A stretch of 64,000 bases of DNA, taken from assembly GCF_900566075.1 (NCBI RefSeq), contig NZ_UPHU01000001.1, positions 4,278,325 to 4,342,324 on the forward strand. Reading direction: 5' to 3'. Under the pieces are notes generated by a model. It saw only the letters and a program-made list of their open reading frames with translations, was not told the origin of the DNA and searched no databases. Made by a program: the position numbers and the translations under genes. This document shows positions 1 to 10,514 of this stretch, one piece after another. This DNA is from Mycobacterium pseudokansasii. GTDB lineage: Bacteria > Actinomycetota > Actinomycetes > Mycobacteriales > Mycobacteriaceae. Position 1 is the first letter of the stretch, and every line of letters starts with the position of its first letter.

Positions 1-114
1 ACGCTCCGGCATTTCATAGGTTGCCGGGTGCGGTCCCTTGCGGGTGAAGATCATCAATGCCAGCACGACCACCAGCAACAGCGGGATTCCGACGAACAAG
101 AGGTGAATCTCCAT
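1..114 (-). CDS. ctaJ: Cytochrome aa3 oxidase small subunit CtaJ (N-terminal part)
   Basis: Only the first 38 codons are inside the window; the gene runs off the left edge. It begins MEIHLLFVGIPLLLVVVLAL, a single N-terminal membrane helix at about residues 5-22, followed by the cytoplasmic-looking stretch FTRKGPHPATYEMPER. This matches, from memory, the short Rv2468A-type protein found as an accessory subunit of the mycobacterial bcc-aa3 supercomplex. It lies upstream of, and on the same strand as, nothing else visible; the HNH gene ends 63 bp away. The family assignment rests on a short segment, so it is likely but not certain. Confidence 0.65.
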   Translation of the reverse strand, partial: MEIHLLFVGIPLLLVVVLALMIFTRKGPHPATYEMPER

Positions 115-177
115 AGCGTTCACGACGCAAACCGTATCCCACCGAGGGCCGGTCAGGGCACTGAGGACAGCAGAAAA

Positions 178-852
178 TCAGGCCGCGCCTTCACCGAGGT
201 ATCGCTCCCACGACGGGTCCAGCTCTTTGACCGTCGACAGCAGCCGCCAGTGCTGCCCGGTCGGCGGCAGCGGCTTGCGGCGCAGTGACCAACCGAGTTC
301 GGTCAGCAGCTTGTCGCCCTTGCGGTGATTGCATGTCGAGCAGCACGCGACGCAGTTCTCCCACGAGTGCTCACCCCCACGGCTGCGTGGCACCACATGG
401 TCGACCGTATCGGCCTTTGCCCCGCAATAGGCGCAGCAGAAGCGATCGCGGTGCATCAGCGCAGCACGGGTCATCGGGACGCGGGCCCGATAGGGAACCC
501 GGACGTAGGTTCGCAGCTGGATGACCGATGGCACCACGATCGAGCTGGTCGCCGAGTGGATGACCGGTCCGGCGGGGTCGTCGTGGACCACGTCGGCCTT
601 ACCGCAGATCACCATCACGACCGCCCGGCGCATCGGCAACGCGGTGAGCGGCTCGTAGGTGGAGTTCAGCAGCAAGACCCGCCGGCGGTTCCAGATCGAT
701 GCGCTCTCTGAGCGGTTGGGCGGATGGGTTTCGACCCCCAGGGCGGGTCGGTGGGAGTGGGCACTGTGCAGGCATGACGCGGTTGCAGGCCCTGTTCCGC
801 CTGCCGCGGCACCGCTATTGCGGTGGCTGCGGCGCTTTTTGCCCTGCGCCAT
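178..852 (-). CDS. HNH endonuclease family protein (Rv2469c-like)
   Basis: A 224-residue protein. The C-terminal half carries a zinc-type HNH fold: Cys140-x2-Cys143, then DHVVPRSRGG at 151-160 (catalytic Asp-His), Asn166, and Cys171-x2-Cys174 with His176. Residues 55-130 form a second conserved block (RRVLLLNSTYEPL onward) seen in this actinobacterial family. The frame is open 75 codons further upstream, but the ATG at 852 has a GGAGG six bases before it and gives a length close to the M. tuberculosis protein. The biological role is unknown; cellular DNA or RNA cleavage is inferred only from the domain. The 5' flank is shared with a divergent gene. Confidence 0.88.
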   Translation of the reverse strand: MAQGKKRRSHRNSGAAAGGTGPATASCLHSAHSHRPALGVETHPPNRSESASIWNRRRVLLLNSTYEPLTALPMRRAVVMVICGKADVVHDDPAGPVIHSATSSIVVPSVIQLRTYVRVPYRARVPMTRAALMHRDRFCCAYCGAKADTVDHVVPRSRGGEHSWENCVACCSTCNHRKGDKLLTELGWSLRRKPLPPTGQHWRLLSTVKELDPSWERYLGEGAA

Positions 853-944
853 AGATCCTCCGCGGAACAGTCCACCATGATTCTTGGCCGACCGCACGCC
901 AATTGCCTGGACCACGCCGTGTCGATCGGGTGAACGCCGGGGTT

Positions 945-987
945 CCTGGCCCGATCCCGGCCCGATCCTGGCCCGATCTTGCCCGAC
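945..987. repeat. 11-bp tandem repeat, about four copies
   Basis: Copies CCTGGCCCGAT, CCCGGCCCGAT, CCTGGCCCGAT and a degenerate CTTGCCCGAC follow each other with an exact 11-bp period. They lie in the 242-bp divergent spacer between the HNH gene (minus) and the next plus-strand gene. Copy number is likely to vary between strains. Confidence 0.85.
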
Positions 988-1094
988 GGATACCGCCGGT
1001 GGCCGTCGGCAGCGGCGGTAGCGGAGTGCAACACTGGCATCACTTATCGAGATCCCGCTGTGCAATCCGGCGGTCAAGAAGAGGAGCTGACGAC

Positions 1095-1832
1095 ATGCCG
1101 GGTGGTGCGGGTCCGCCAGGTGATCCCGGTAATGAGGACACGACGGCAGAACGCTATCGCCACACCGCGCGAAACCCGCTCACTCCGCGTGCCGCCGTGG
1201 CGGAGCTGCTCGCCTCGATGAATCGCGTCATCGAAATCACCGAGCCAGACCCACAGTTGCCGGCAGCGCTGGGTTTCTCGCGATCCAGACAAGCCGCGCT
1301 GGCCGCCAAGCGCGGGATAACGAAAGGTTTGGCTGAACGAGATGCCGCCGATCGCGCCGAGCCGCGGCGCCGAGAACTGCCCGAACGGCTCCAGAGCGCA
1401 CTGCGAGCGATAGATGACTGCATTTCCGGGATGCAGCACCTCGACGGGAAAAGGTTGGAGATCGCCGCCGCCGCTCGCCAGGAAGGCTTCGTGGTGGCAT
1501 CAGACGGCTGCGTCAGCATCGGCACAGCACATCAGCGCTCGGTGGGCGACGAGGCCACCATGCGCCGCGCCCGCTACGAGCATCGCCTCATGTCAGTGCT
1601 CGCGGAGATGGCTGCGGTGCAGGAGCGCTCGGTGGCCACGATCACCGAACGATTGGGCGCCGACGAACCGGGCATACCCTGGTCCTTCGTCGAGTGCGCC
1701 AAGGCTGGGGTCGAACTGAGCACTTTCGAAACGGGTGGCGCAGGCCTGCCGCCGTCGCCGCTGCGCGATCTGTTGGACCGGCTTGCTGCCGACATGGCGA
1801 GCGCCAAGCGACGATTCGCCGCCAACCTCTAG
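1095..1832 (+). CDS. Hypothetical protein, lineage-specific
   Basis: A 245-residue protein that I do not recognise. The ATG at 1095 has GAGGAG eight bases upstream (1081-1086). Residues 1-30 are polar and probably disordered; the rest is mostly helical, rich in Ala, Arg and Glu, without signal peptide, membrane segment or Cys pattern. Codon use is typical of the neighbours, which argues for a real gene. From memory M. tuberculosis has no gene here: the HNH gene is followed directly by glbO. It ends 65 bp before glbO on the same strand, so co-transcription is possible. Confidence 0.7.
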   Translation: MPGGAGPPGDPGNEDTTAERYRHTARNPLTPRAAVAELLASMNRVIEITEPDPQLPAALGFSRSRQAALAAKRGITKGLAERDAADRAEPRRRELPERLQSALRAIDDCISGMQHLDGKRLEIAAAARQEGFVVASDGCVSIGTAHQRSVGDEATMRRARYEHRLMSVLAEMAAVQERSVATITERLGADEPGIPWSFVECAKAGVELSTFETGGAGLPPSPLRDLLDRLAADMASAKRRFAANL

Positions 1833-1897
1833 GAATGGTCGGACCGGAGGCGAAGGTGAGATCGACATCACGCGACGTCGGCGATTCATAGACCACA

Positions 1898-2302
1898 ATG
1901 GAAGCAATGGAACCGCAACAACAATCCTTCTACGACGCCGTGGGCGGCGCCAAGACATTCGACGCGATCGTGTCACGCTTCTACGAACAGGTCGCCGAAG
2001 ACGAGATCCTGCGTCCGCTCTATCCCGAGAAGGACCTATCGGGTGCCGAAGCACGACTGCGGATGTTCCTCGAGCAATATTGGGGCGGCCCGCGAACCTA
2101 CTCCGAACAGCGCGGGCATCCCCGGCTGCGGATGCGGCACATGCCGTTTCGGATCACACCCATCGAGCGCGACGCCTGGTTGCGGTGCATGCACACCGCT
2201 GTCGCCTCCATCGACGCACAGACCCTGGACGACGAGCGTCGCCGCGAGTTGCTCGCCTATCTCGAGATGGCAGCCCACTCGTTGGTGAACTCCGCGTTTT
2301 GA
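1898..2302 (+). CDS. glbO: Truncated haemoglobin O
   Basis: A 134-residue group II truncated globin. Expected residues are present: Tyr29 (B10), Tyr42 (CD1), proximal His81 and Trp94 (G8), with the [19 protein letters not shown] block typical of trHbO. It binds haem and O2; in M. tuberculosis it is membrane-associated and implicated in aerobic respiration and peroxide chemistry. Two in-frame starts exist, 1898 and 1907; neither has a strong ribosome site, and the family usually starts a few residues before FYDAVGG, which favours 1907 slightly. The stop TGA overlaps the ATG of aglA by one base, so the two genes are translationally coupled. Confidence 0.97.
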   Translation: MEAMEPQQQSFYDAVGGAKTFDAIVSRFYEQVAEDEILRPLYPEKDLSGAEARLRMFLEQYWGGPRTYSEQRGHPRLRMRHMPFRITPIERDAWLRCMHTAVASIDAQTLDDERRRELLAYLEMAAHSLVNSAF

Positions 2303-3888
2303 TGGCCGCCGAAGTGGATCGAGAGAATCAGGCGCAGTCGTGGTGGTCGGACGCGGTGTTCTACCAGGTGTATCCGCGCTCGTTCGCCGACAGCGACGGA
2401 GACGGGGTCGGCGACCTCGACGGGCTCACGGCCCGCTTGGAGTATTTGCAACAGCTCGGTGTCGACGGCATCTGGATCAACCCGGTCACCGTCTCGCCGA
2501 TGGCCGACCACGGTTATGACGTTGCCAACCCTCGGGACATCGATCCGCTTTTCGGCGGGATGGCAGCGTTCGAACGACTGGTCGCGGCTGCACATCAGCG
2601 GGGCATCAAGGTCACCATGGACGTGGTGCCCAACCACACCAGTTCCCAGCACCCGTGGTTTCAGGCGGCGCTAGCCGCCGGTCCCGGCACCGACGCGCGG
2701 GACCGCTATTTCTTTCGCGACGGCCGGGGCCCGGACGGGTCGCTGCCGCCGAACAACTGGGAGTCGGTCTTCGGCGGACCGGCATGGACTCGGGTGACCG
2801 AACGGGATGGCAACCCAGGCCAGTGGTATCTGCACCTCTTCGACGCCGAGCAGCCCGACCTCAACTGGGACAACCCAGAGGTTTTCGACGACTTCGAGAA
2901 GACACTGCGCTTCTGGCTGGAACGCGGCGTGGACGGGTTCCGCATCGACGTGGCCCACGGCATGGCCAAGCCCGCTGGTTTGCCCGACGCCGCTGACGAA
3001 GCCAAGATTTTGCGCCACACCGATGACGACCCACGCTTCAACCGCCCGCAGGTACATGCGATCCACCGCGATATCCGCGCGGTTATCGACGACTACCCGG
3101 GGGCGGTCACCGTCGGCGAGGTCTGGGTGCAGGACAACACCCGATGGGCCGAATACGTACGGCCCGACGAATTGCACCTCGGCTTCAACTTCCGGCTGAC
3201 CCGGACCGAGTTCGACGCCACCGACATCCACGATGCCGTGCAGAACTCGCTGGCGGCTGCGGCAATAGAAAACGCCACGCCGACCTGGACGCTGGCCAAC
3301 CACGATGTGGGACGGGAGGTCACCCGCTACGGCGGCGGCGTGACTGGGCTGCGCCGGGCGCGAGCAATGGCCTTGGTCATGCTCGCCCTGCCGGGCGCGG
3401 TATTTCTCTACAACGGTCAGGAACTCGGGCTGCCCGATGTGGACCTGCCCGACGAGGCACTGCAGGACCCGACGTGGAAACGCTCCGGCCACACCGAGCG
3501 TGGCCGCGACGGGTGCCGCGTTCCGCTGCCGTGGTCGGGCGATGCTCCCCCGTTCGGGTTTTCGACGTGCGCCGACACCTGGTTACCGATGCCGCGCGAG
3601 TGGGCCGCGTTGACCGTCGAAAAGCAACGTGCGGATCCCGATTCGACGTGGTCGTTCTTTCGTCGTGCGCTCCAATTGCGAAAAGAACACGCACAATTCG
3701 ATGGTAACCAGATCGATTGGCTGCCGGCGCCAGGCGACGCGGTGGTATTTCGGCGCCGCGGCGGACTGGTGTGCGCGTTGAATGCGGGCCGTCGCCCGAC
3801 AACCCTGCCCGCTGGCGAGCTGCTCATGGCTAGCGGATCGTTGGTCGACGGGCAGCTGCCGCCGGACACCGCCGCCTGGTTGGTTTAG
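2302..3888 (+). CDS. aglA: Alpha-glucosidase, glycoside hydrolase family 13
   Basis: A 528-residue (beta/alpha)8 enzyme of the oligo-1,6-glucosidase group. Motifs: DVVPNHTS at 107-114 (region I), GFRIDVAHG at 212-220 with nucleophile Asp216, VGEVW at 271-275 with acid Glu273, and LANHD at 331-335 with Asp335. It should cleave non-reducing alpha-glucosyl residues in the cytoplasm; no signal peptide is present. The ATG at 2302 overlaps the glbO stop; the frame is open far upstream, but that part has no GH13 similarity. Length is close to Rv2471 (546). The C-terminal beta domain is complete. Confidence 0.96.
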   Translation: MAAEVDRENQAQSWWSDAVFYQVYPRSFADSDGDGVGDLDGLTARLEYLQQLGVDGIWINPVTVSPMADHGYDVANPRDIDPLFGGMAAFERLVAAAHQRGIKVTMDVVPNHTSSQHPWFQAALAAGPGTDARDRYFFRDGRGPDGSLPPNNWESVFGGPAWTRVTERDGNPGQWYLHLFDAEQPDLNWDNPEVFDDFEKTLRFWLERGVDGFRIDVAHGMAKPAGLPDAADEAKILRHTDDDPRFNRPQVHAIHRDIRAVIDDYPGAVTVGEVWVQDNTRWAEYVRPDELHLGFNFRLTRTEFDATDIHDAVQNSLAAAAIENATPTWTLANHDVGREVTRYGGGVTGLRRARAMALVMLALPGAVFLYNGQELGLPDVDLPDEALQDPTWKRSGHTERGRDGCRVPLPWSGDAPPFGFSTCADTWLPMPREWAALTVEKQRADPDSTWSFFRRALQLRKEHAQFDGNQIDWLPAPGDAVVFRRRGGLVCALNAGRRPTTLPAGELLMASGSLVDGQLPPDTAAWLV

Positions 3889-3903
3889 CTCGGCCGGTCG
3901 TCG

Positions 3904-4530
3904 ATGGGCTCGACACTGGCAGACTTGCACAATGTGGCGGACTACTGGAACCACAACACCGCCTATCACCCATGGCTGGTCGATATCGCAGCACGGCATC
4001 ACGGCGACGTTTTGGATGTGGGGTGCGGTGAGGGCCTGCTGATGCAGCGGCTGGCGGCAGTATCGCGCCGGGTGGTCGGCATCGATCCGGACGCTGCCGC
4101 AGTCGAGCGAGCACGTCTCCGGCTGCATTCGATGACCAACACATCGGTCGACCACTGCGACTTTCAGGGCTTTACCGCGCCCGAGCAAAGCTTTGATGTC
4201 GTCGCATTCGTGGCCAGCATTCATCACCAACCGCTGCGAGAAGCGCTGGCCAAAACGCGCCGACTACTCAGGCCCGGCGGCGAGCTGGCCGTCGTGGGGC
4301 TTGCGGCGAACAAGACGATCAGCGACTGGGCATGGTCTTTGCTCTGTATGCCCATCGTCCGCATAGGATCGCGCGTTCATGGCGAGACCCGTGACATCGG
4401 TGTACCGGTCACCGAGCCTCAGGAAAATCTCGGTCAGATCCGACAGGTAGCCAACGAGGTTCTGCCCAACGCCGAAGTCCGACGAGGCCTCTACTACCGG
4501 TACCTTTTGCACTGGCGAGACCCGCGCTAG
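3904..4530 (+). CDS. Class I SAM-dependent methyltransferase
   Basis: A 208-residue Rossmann-type methyltransferase. Motif I VLDVGCGEG is at 36-44, the acidic ribose-binding residue follows in VVGIDPD, and the post-motif LRPGGELAVVG lies near 122-132. The substrate cannot be deduced. It begins 15 bp after aglA on the same strand without an obvious Shine-Dalgarno sequence, so it is probably read from the glbO-aglA transcript. From memory M. tuberculosis has unrelated genes (Rv2472, Rv2473) at this spot, so the gene is a lineage difference. It converges with the minus-strand operon that follows. Confidence 0.88.
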   Translation: MGSTLADLHNVADYWNHNTAYHPWLVDIAARHHGDVLDVGCGEGLLMQRLAAVSRRVVGIDPDAAAVERARLRLHSMTNTSVDHCDFQGFTAPEQSFDVVAFVASIHHQPLREALAKTRRLLRPGGELAVVGLAANKTISDWAWSLLCMPIVRIGSRVHGETRDIGVPVTEPQENLGQIRQVANEVLPNAEVRRGLYYRYLLHWRDPR

Positions 4531-4546
4531 CCAAAAGTGTCTGGCG

Positions 4547-5245
4547 TCAGCGCAGTACCAGAGCGGGATGGCCGCGCCGCCGGTACACAGACCCGAAGCG
4601 GGCGTCGAGTCGCAACCAGGTCGGCAGAACCCGGACCCGGATCATCTCGTCGGCGTCCATCGCCTCCGCGGGCTGCGGCAGGAAACCCATTGCGGTCAAA
4701 GCGAACACACAGCGCATCGGTAGCCCAACGACGACGTCGCCGGAACTGACCTGGATGACCTCCTGATCCAGCAGCGAGGCCGGAGGACCCTGAGAACTGC
4801 CGTATTCCTTGGCCAGCCGTGCGCCGGTCGCCGCCAGATCCAGCATCGCCCGGGCCGGCACGTCGTCGAGGTGGACGAACCCGGACTCCGGGGGCAGCAC
4901 CCCCCGCCACGCCGAGTCCATCCCGTAGCCCGGGTCGACATAGCCCGACGAGTCCATCGCCGCCAGTCCGCGCGCCAATCCGGCTGCGCCCACCGAAAAA
5001 TCGTCGGGCCGCACCCGGCCGGCCACCACCCGGCTGGCCAGCACGTCGAAACCCGTTGCCACCCAAGCCGTCAGCAATCCAGCCGATCGTGCCCGGATAC
5101 GAATGATCGCCGCATCGTCGAGCCGCATCGCACGTTCGACGAACGCGGCCAGATCCGCGCGGTGAGTCGGGCCAGTCAGCCACAGGCCGCGCTCGGCTCC
5201 GCCCCCCGCTCCCTCCGCTAACGCTCCCCCTATTCGCGAAGCCAC
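4547..5245 (-). CDS. Conserved mycobacterial hypothetical protein (Rv2474c-like)
   Basis: The last gene of the gdh-thioesterase operon. The conserved part starts at TGPTHRADLAAFVERAMRL and runs to the stop, about 210 residues; no known domain is recognised and no membrane segment is seen. The start is uncertain. The GTG at 5245 would overlap the end of the thioesterase by 16 bp and has GGAG about 12 bases upstream; from memory the M. tuberculosis protein is 217 residues, which suggests a somewhat later start, but no good codon is visible. Same-strand overlap supports co-expression with the thioesterase. Confidence 0.75.
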   Translation of the reverse strand: MASRIGGALAEGAGGGAERGLWLTGPTHRADLAAFVERAMRLDDAAIIRIRARSAGLLTAWVATGFDVLASRVVAGRVRPDDFSVGAAGLARGLAAMDSSGYVDPGYGMDSAWRGVLPPESGFVHLDDVPARAMLDLAATGARLAKEYGSSQGPPASLLDQEVIQVSSGDVVVGLPMRCVFALTAMGFLPQPAEAMDADEMIRVRVLPTWLRLDARFGSVYRRRGHPALVLR

Positions 5246-5646
5246 CGTTGCAGATACTCCCGATGATGTGGGGACAGGCGGACCAACCGCTGTTCCTCGA
5301 TATGGAACGCGGCTAGCTGTGACTCGGCAAGGACGGCCGGCTTGGAGTCCGGTTCCGCGTTGACCGACCGTACTTCGTAACCCAGGGTGAAGTCGACCGC
5401 GCGCAGCCGCTTCACCCAAATCGTCACCTGCAGCGGCGAATCGGAAAGCCGCAGTTGACCTTTGTAGCTGACCCGGACGTCGGCGATGAGCAGGCCGGTG
5501 GTGGTGATGTCGGCCGCGAAGGCGTCTTTGAGAAACGGTACGCGCGCCTCTTCCAGGATGGTGACCATGGTGGCGTGGTTGACGTGCTGGTACACGTCGA
5601 TGTCGGACCAGCGCACCGGCACCGGCGCGACGAAACCGACACTCAT
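5230..5646 (-). CDS. Hot-dog fold acyl-CoA thioesterase (4HBT-like)
   Basis: A 138-residue single hot-dog domain. The N-terminal [18 protein letters not shown] carries the Asp-x-D-x-x-x-HVN pattern of 4-hydroxybenzoyl-CoA-type thioesterases, with the catalytic Asp in [10 protein letters not shown], followed by the E-E-A-R helix. It should hydrolyse an acyl-CoA; the chain length cannot be predicted. The ATG (5646-5644) overlaps the gdh stop as ATGA, so it is coupled to gdh. The open frame extends 70 codons upstream, but that stretch is the gdh 3' end read in another frame. Matches Rv2475c in position and size. Confidence 0.93.
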   Translation of the reverse strand: MSVGFVAPVPVRWSDIDVYQHVNHATMVTILEEARVPFLKDAFAADITTTGLLIADVRVSYKGQLRLSDSPLQVTIWVKRLRAVDFTLGYEVRSVNAEPDSKPAVLAESQLAAFHIEEQRLVRLSPHHREYLQRWLRE

Positions 5647-8600
5647 GCGGACGCCCCGCGCCCGCTGGTGCGTGTCATCCGGCGGATTTGGCGCGCCGCC
5701 ACCGACAGCGTCGCGAGGTCTTTCGCGCCGCATTCCCGAATTTCGTTGAGCGTGCGGCGAGCCCGCTCCACCCGGGATGCGCTGATGTGCTCCCACTCGG
5801 CGATCTTCTGATCCCCGCTTTCGTCGGGTTCGCCGACAGCCAGCACGTCGAAACACAACGCCCGCAGCGAGGCGTAGATGTCGTCGCGAATGGCCAACCG
5901 CGCCAACGCTTGCCAGCGATCGTTGCGGGGAAGCTCGGAGACCGCGGTCAGCAGTCCGTCGGTGCCCAACCGGTCCATCAGGGCGAAGTAGGTGTCGGCG
6001 ACTTCAGCCGTGTCGATCTCGATGATGTCGGCGATGTCGATGATGTCGAGCAAGCTGTAGCGGTACAGGCCCACGGCGACCCGGTAGGCCAAGTCGTGGG
6101 GTGCGCCTTGTGCGGTGAACTCAGCCGCTTCCTTCTCGACGATGGCTTTGTCGTCGCCGCGCAACCACTCCGACATGCGCGGCGTCATGGCCTTGACCTT
6201 CGCGGCGAAGCGGTTGATCTCAGCGCCAACGGCCAGTGGCTGCGGACGATAGTTGAGCAGCCAGCGTCCGGCCCGGTCGATGAGCCGACGGGTGTCAAGC
6301 GTCAGCCGGTCCGACAGTGCGACCGGCAAATTCGCCGCGCGGATGCGCCGCCAGAGATGGTTCACCCCGTAGATGGCGTCGATGGCGACGTAGGTGCGCA
6401 CCGAGTCGATCGGGGTTACGCCGACATCCTCGGCGAGCCGGAAGGCGTAGCTGATACCGGCGTTGTCCACCAGGTCGTTGATCAGCATCGTGGTGACGAT
6501 CTCGCGACGCAGCTGGTGCGAGCGGATCTCCGGGGTGAACCGTTCCCGTAACGGCCGCGGAAAATAATCGGGCAATCGAGATGCGAACACGTCCTGATCG
6601 GGCAGCTCGGTGGTCAGCACCTCCTCCTTGAGCGCCAGCTTGACGTGGGCCATCAACGTCGCCAACTCGGGCGAGGTGAGCCCGATGCCCGCCTCGGCCC
6701 GCCGCGCAATCTCTTTCTCCGACGGCAGCGCCTCCAATTCCCGGTTGAGTCCCCGTTCGGCCACCAAGTGCCTGATCTGGTCGGCGTGCACCGGCAACAG
6801 GCCGGCCGCGTTGGCGCGGCTGGTACCCATCAGGTCGTTCTGGTCCTCGTTGTCGGTGAGCACCAACCGAGCCACCTCGTCAGTCATCGACTCCAGCAGC
6901 TGTTTGCGTTCGTCGGCTTTGACCTTGCCCGCGGTGACCAGCGAATCGATCAGGATCTTGATGTTGACCTCATGGTCGGAGCAATCCACGCCGGCAGAGT
7001 TGTCCATCGCGTCGGTGTTGATCCGGCCGCCCGACAGATCGAATTCGACGCGGCCCAGCGCCGTGACCCCGAGGTTCCCGCCTTCGCCGATCACCTTGGC
7101 CCGCACTTGGTTGGCATTGACCCGCACCGGGTCGTTGGCCCGATCGCCGACATCGGAGTCCGATTCCGACTCGGCCTTGATGTAGGTGCCGATGCCGCCG
7201 TTGAAGAGCAGACCGACCGGCGCCTGCAGAATCGCGCGGATCAGGTTGGGCGGGGACATCTCGGTGACGTCAGTGTCGATACCCAGCGCGGCGCGGACCT
7301 GTGGGCTGACCGGAATGGCCTTCTGCTCGCGGCTGTAGACGCCGCCGCCCTCGCTGATCAGCGACCCGTCGTAGTCGTCCCAACTTGATCGGGGCAGCTC
7401 GAACATCCGCCGCCGTTCCTCCCAGGAGGCGGCGGCGTCCGGGTCCGGGTCGAGGAAGATGTGCCGGTGGTCGAAGGCGGCGACCAGCCTGATGTGCTTG
7501 CTGAGCAGCATGCCGTTGCCGAACACGTCGCCGCTCATGTCGCCGACGCCGACGACGGTGAAGTCCTCGGTCTGCGTGTCGACCCCGATTTCCCGGAAGT
7601 GTCGTTTGACGGCCTCCCAGGCACCCCTGGCGGTGATGCCCATGGCCTTGTGGTCGTAGCCCACCGATCCGCCGGAAGCGAACGCGTCACCCAACCAGAA
7701 CCCGTACGACTTGGCAACGTCGTTGGCGATGTCGGAGAACGTGGCGGTGCCTTTGTCGGCTGCCACCACCAGGTAAGCGTCGTCGCCGTCGCGACGCACC
7801 ACCTCCGGCGGTGGACTGACTTTTCCGGTCGCGTGGTCGACGTTGTCGGTGACGTCGAGCAATCCGGAAATGAACAGCTGGTAGCACGCCACACCCTCGG
7901 TGCGAGTGGCATCGCGGTCGGCGGTCGCGTCGCCGGTGGGCAGCGGCGGCCGCTTGACGACGAATCCGCCCTTGGCGCCGACCGGCACGATGACGGCGTT
8001 CTTCACCGCCTGCGCCTTGACCAGGCCCAGGATCTCGGTGCGGAAGTCGTCGCGGCGATCCGACCAGCGCAGGCCGCCGCGCGCGACCGGACCGAACCTC
8101 AGGTGCACGCCTTCCACCCGCGGTGAGTAGACGAAAATTTCGAACTTGGGGCGCGGCAGCGGCAGCTCGTCGACCAACTGCGCGTCCAGCTTGACCGCCA
8201 GCACATTGCGGCTCCGGGCCGAACTCTCGCGTGTCACAAAGTAATTGGTCCGCAATGTGGCCTGAACCAGCGAGGCGAAGGCACGCAGGATGCGGTCGGT
8301 GTCCAGACCCACCACCGCGTCGATGTCGGCGGCGACAGCGGCCGCGGCCGCTTGCGCGTCGCGCCTTGAGCCGGCCGGTCTGGGGTCGAACATCGCCTCG
8401 AACAGAGTCACCAGCGAGCGTGCGGTCGAGGCATGCTCGTTGAGCACCGATTCGATATAGGATTGACTATAGGGGAAGCTGGCTTGCCGTAGATACTTGG
8501 CATAGGCGCGCAGCACGACAACTTGCTGCCAGGTCAGCCCCGCGCGCATCACGAGTTCGTTGAACCGGTCGATTTCGATCCTGCCCTGCCAGATGGCGGT

Positions 8601-10466
8601 GACGGCATCGGCGAACCGCTGTGCGGCCGCGTCCCGCTCCTGGGTCGTCGTCGCCCTCGGGATGGTGCGATGCGGCGAGATCTTGAACTGATAGATCCAC
8701 ACCGGCAGCCTGTCGGGACGGGTGACGGTGAACGGCCGCTCTTCGAGCACTTCGACACCCATGCTCTGCAGCATCGGCAGTAGTTCGCTGAGCGAGGCGG
8801 TGGATCCGCCCAGGAACCAGGTCAGCTGCGCGAGGCCCTGTTCGTCGCGGTCAGAGAACACCAGCTTGACCGAGTCGTCGGTCAGCTCGTTGATGATGGC
8901 GATGTGGCTGATGGCATCGGTGGGGCTGACCGCCTGCTTGTAGGCCTCGGAGAAGGCAGCCGCATAATGCTCGGCGTCGTTGTGCCCGACAGAGCCGTCC
9001 GCCGCCGCGCCGATCAGCCGGTCGGCCCAGGTTCGCGCGGCCTCGCTCAGCAACGCCTGGATCCGGAGCCGGTTGGCCTCGGAAACATCCACCGAGCCGG
9101 GCGGGGAGGCAGCGTCGTCCTTTTCGGGCAACCGGACCATGAAATGCATCAGCGCCCAAGGTGATTCACTGACGCGAGCGGTGAATTCCAGTCGCGTCCC
9201 GCCGAACTCGCGGACCAGGATGTCCTCGATCTGCAAGCGCACGGCCGTGGTGTAGCGATCGCGTGGCACATAGACCAGGCACGAGACGAAGAACTGCAGC
9301 CGATCCACCCGCAGGAACAACAAAGCGCGTCGCTGGGATCCAAGGTCCACCACGGCTTTGGCCATCTCCAACAGCCGCTCGGCGCTCAGGGTGAAAAGCT
9401 CGGGGCGTGGGACGGTTTGGATGACATCGAGCAACAGCTGACCCGGGTGGCTGGGGTCGCTGTCGGCCAACTCCAGAGCCTCCCGAACCCGACGCGCAAT
9501 CGCCGGGATTTCCAGGACGTCGGCGTTCATGGCGGCGACCGTGAACAGCCCGACGAAGCGATGCTCGGTTACGCTGCCGTCGCCGACGTACTCGCGCACC
9601 GCGATGGCATAGGGGTAAGCCCCGTAACGCAGGTAGCTGCCGACACGGGCCTGGGCCAAGACAAGCAACTTGTTTTCGTCGGTCAGCCGGGGCCGGATGC
9701 CTGCCCGCGCCCGTAGCACGCCAAGGCCGCTGGACCCGTCGCCGATGACCATACCCTCGTCGACCCGGCAGGGCTGGTAACCCAGCAGCAGAAAGTTGCC
9801 ATTGCCCAGCCAGCGCAGCAACGCCGCGACCTCCTGACGGTCAGGCGCTGCATAGTGGCCTTCGGGATCAGTGTCGACTGCCGCGGCCAATTCACTCAGG
9901 GTGGCGATCATCGCCGCCGCATCCGTCGCGACCCGCTGGACGTCGGCGAGGACCCTCGGTAACAGCCGTTCGACTTCGGTCAGGGCGTTGCGGTCCACCG
10001 AGGGTGCGAGCTGAACGAAAATCCAGGCCTCGCCGGTGTACGGTGACGCGCCGGCCGGTTTCGGTTCGATGCGCAACAGCTCACCGGTGGGGCTGCGGCG
10101 CACATCGAACACCGGCGTCATGATGGCGGTGTAGCCCACCCCGAGCCGGTGTAGCAGCACCGTCACCGAATCCATCAGCATGCTGCCGTGCTCGGCGACC
10201 ACCTGCAGCGCCGGCCCAAACCCCTCCGGATCGTCCGCGTGATACACCGCGACACAACTGTCGCCGGCCGCGCGGTGCAGACCGAGCCGATAGTGCGCAC
10301 CCAGCATGCGCGGCGTCAGCAGCGAGTCGGGGCTCTGTGACCCGTCGTCCGATTGGCCCCGATAGCTATCCAGATAGGCCTGCGAGATCCAGTCAGGGAC
10401 GTCAGCGGGCCGGGTGAACGTCGTCCATGCCCCGACATGCTGCTTAACTTCGGGATCGCTCGTCAT
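5643..10466 (-). CDS. gdh: NAD-specific glutamate dehydrogenase, large (L180) type
   Basis: A 1607-residue enzyme (about 1620 in M. tuberculosis Rv2476c) that oxidatively deaminates glutamate to 2-oxoglutarate. The N-terminal 700 residues hold ACT-like regulatory segments. The catalytic core near residues 760-1200 shows [20 protein letters not shown] with the active lysine, the NAD-domain stretch [11 protein letters not shown], and [14 protein letters not shown]; a long helical C-terminal domain follows. The frame is open to 10520, but the ATG at 10466 ([11 protein letters not shown]) matches the family N-terminus, and the extra codons run into the minisatellite. In mycobacteria this enzyme is regulated by GarA; no promoter is obvious because the repeat array starts 48 bp upstream. 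Confidence 0.97.
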   Translation of the reverse strand: MTSDPEVKQHVGAWTTFTRPADVPDWISQAYLDSYRGQSDDGSQSPDSLLTPRMLGAHYRLGLHRAAGDSCVAVYHADDPEGFGPALQVVAEHGSMLMDSVTVLLHRLGVGYTAIMTPVFDVRRSPTGELLRIEPKPAGASPYTGEAWIFVQLAPSVDRNALTEVERLLPRVLADVQRVATDAAAMIATLSELAAAVDTDPEGHYAAPDRQEVAALLRWLGNGNFLLLGYQPCRVDEGMVIGDGSSGLGVLRARAGIRPRLTDENKLLVLAQARVGSYLRYGAYPYAIAVREYVGDGSVTEHRFVGLFTVAAMNADVLEIPAIARRVREALELADSDPSHPGQLLLDVIQTVPRPELFTLSAERLLEMAKAVVDLGSQRRALLFLRVDRLQFFVSCLVYVPRDRYTTAVRLQIEDILVREFGGTRLEFTARVSESPWALMHFMVRLPEKDDAASPPGSVDVSEANRLRIQALLSEAARTWADRLIGAAADGSVGHNDAEHYAAAFSEAYKQAVSPTDAISHIAIINELTDDSVKLVFSDRDEQGLAQLTWFLGGSTASLSELLPMLQSMGVEVLEERPFTVTRPDRLPVWIYQFKISPHRTIPRATTTQERDAAAQRFADAVTAIWQGRIEIDRFNELVMRAGLTWQQVVVLRAYAKYLRQASFPYSQSYIESVLNEHASTARSLVTLFEAMFDPRPAGSRRDAQAAAAAVAADIDAVVGLDTDRILRAFASLVQATLRTNYFVTRESSARSRNVLAVKLDAQLVDELPLPRPKFEIFVYSPRVEGVHLRFGPVARGGLRWSDRRDDFRTEILGLVKAQAVKNAVIVPVGAKGGFVVKRPPLPTGDATADRDATRTEGVACYQLFISGLLDVTDNVDHATGKVSPPPEVVRRDGDDAYLVVAADKGTATFSDIANDVAKSYGFWLGDAFASGGSVGYDHKAMGITARGAWEAVKRHFREIGVDTQTEDFTVVGVGDMSGDVFGNGMLLSKHIRLVAAFDHRHIFLDPDPDAAASWEERRRMFELPRSSWDDYDGSLISEGGGVYSREQKAIPVSPQVRAALGIDTDVTEMSPPNLIRAILQAPVGLLFNGGIGTYIKAESESDSDVGDRANDPVRVNANQVRAKVIGEGGNLGVTALGRVEFDLSGGRINTDAMDNSAGVDCSDHEVNIKILIDSLVTAGKVKADERKQLLESMTDEVARLVLTDNEDQNDLMGTSRANAAGLLPVHADQIRHLVAERGLNRELEALPSEKEIARRAEAGIGLTSPELATLMAHVKLALKEEVLTTELPDQDVFASRLPDYFPRPLRERFTPEIRSHQLRREIVTTMLINDLVDNAGISYAFRLAEDVGVTPIDSVRTYVAIDAIYGVNHLWRRIRAANLPVALSDRLTLDTRRLIDRAGRWLLNYRPQPLAVGAEINRFAAKVKAMTPRMSEWLRGDDKAIVEKEAAEFTAQGAPHDLAYRVAVGLYRYSLLDIIDIADIIEIDTAEVADTYFALMDRLGTDGLLTAVSELPRNDRWQALARLAIRDDIYASLRALCFDVLAVGEPDESGDQKIAEWEHISASRVERARRTLNEIRECGAKDLATLSVAARQIRRMTRTSGRGASA

Positions 10467-10514
10467 ACCGACTGCTCCCAACTCACCACCTGATACCGCG
10501 CGCTGTTCAATTGG

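Noticed and set aside
6645..8126. Long plus-strand frames opposite gdh
   Set aside because: Antisense shadows of a well-conserved gene; no motifs or ribosome sites.
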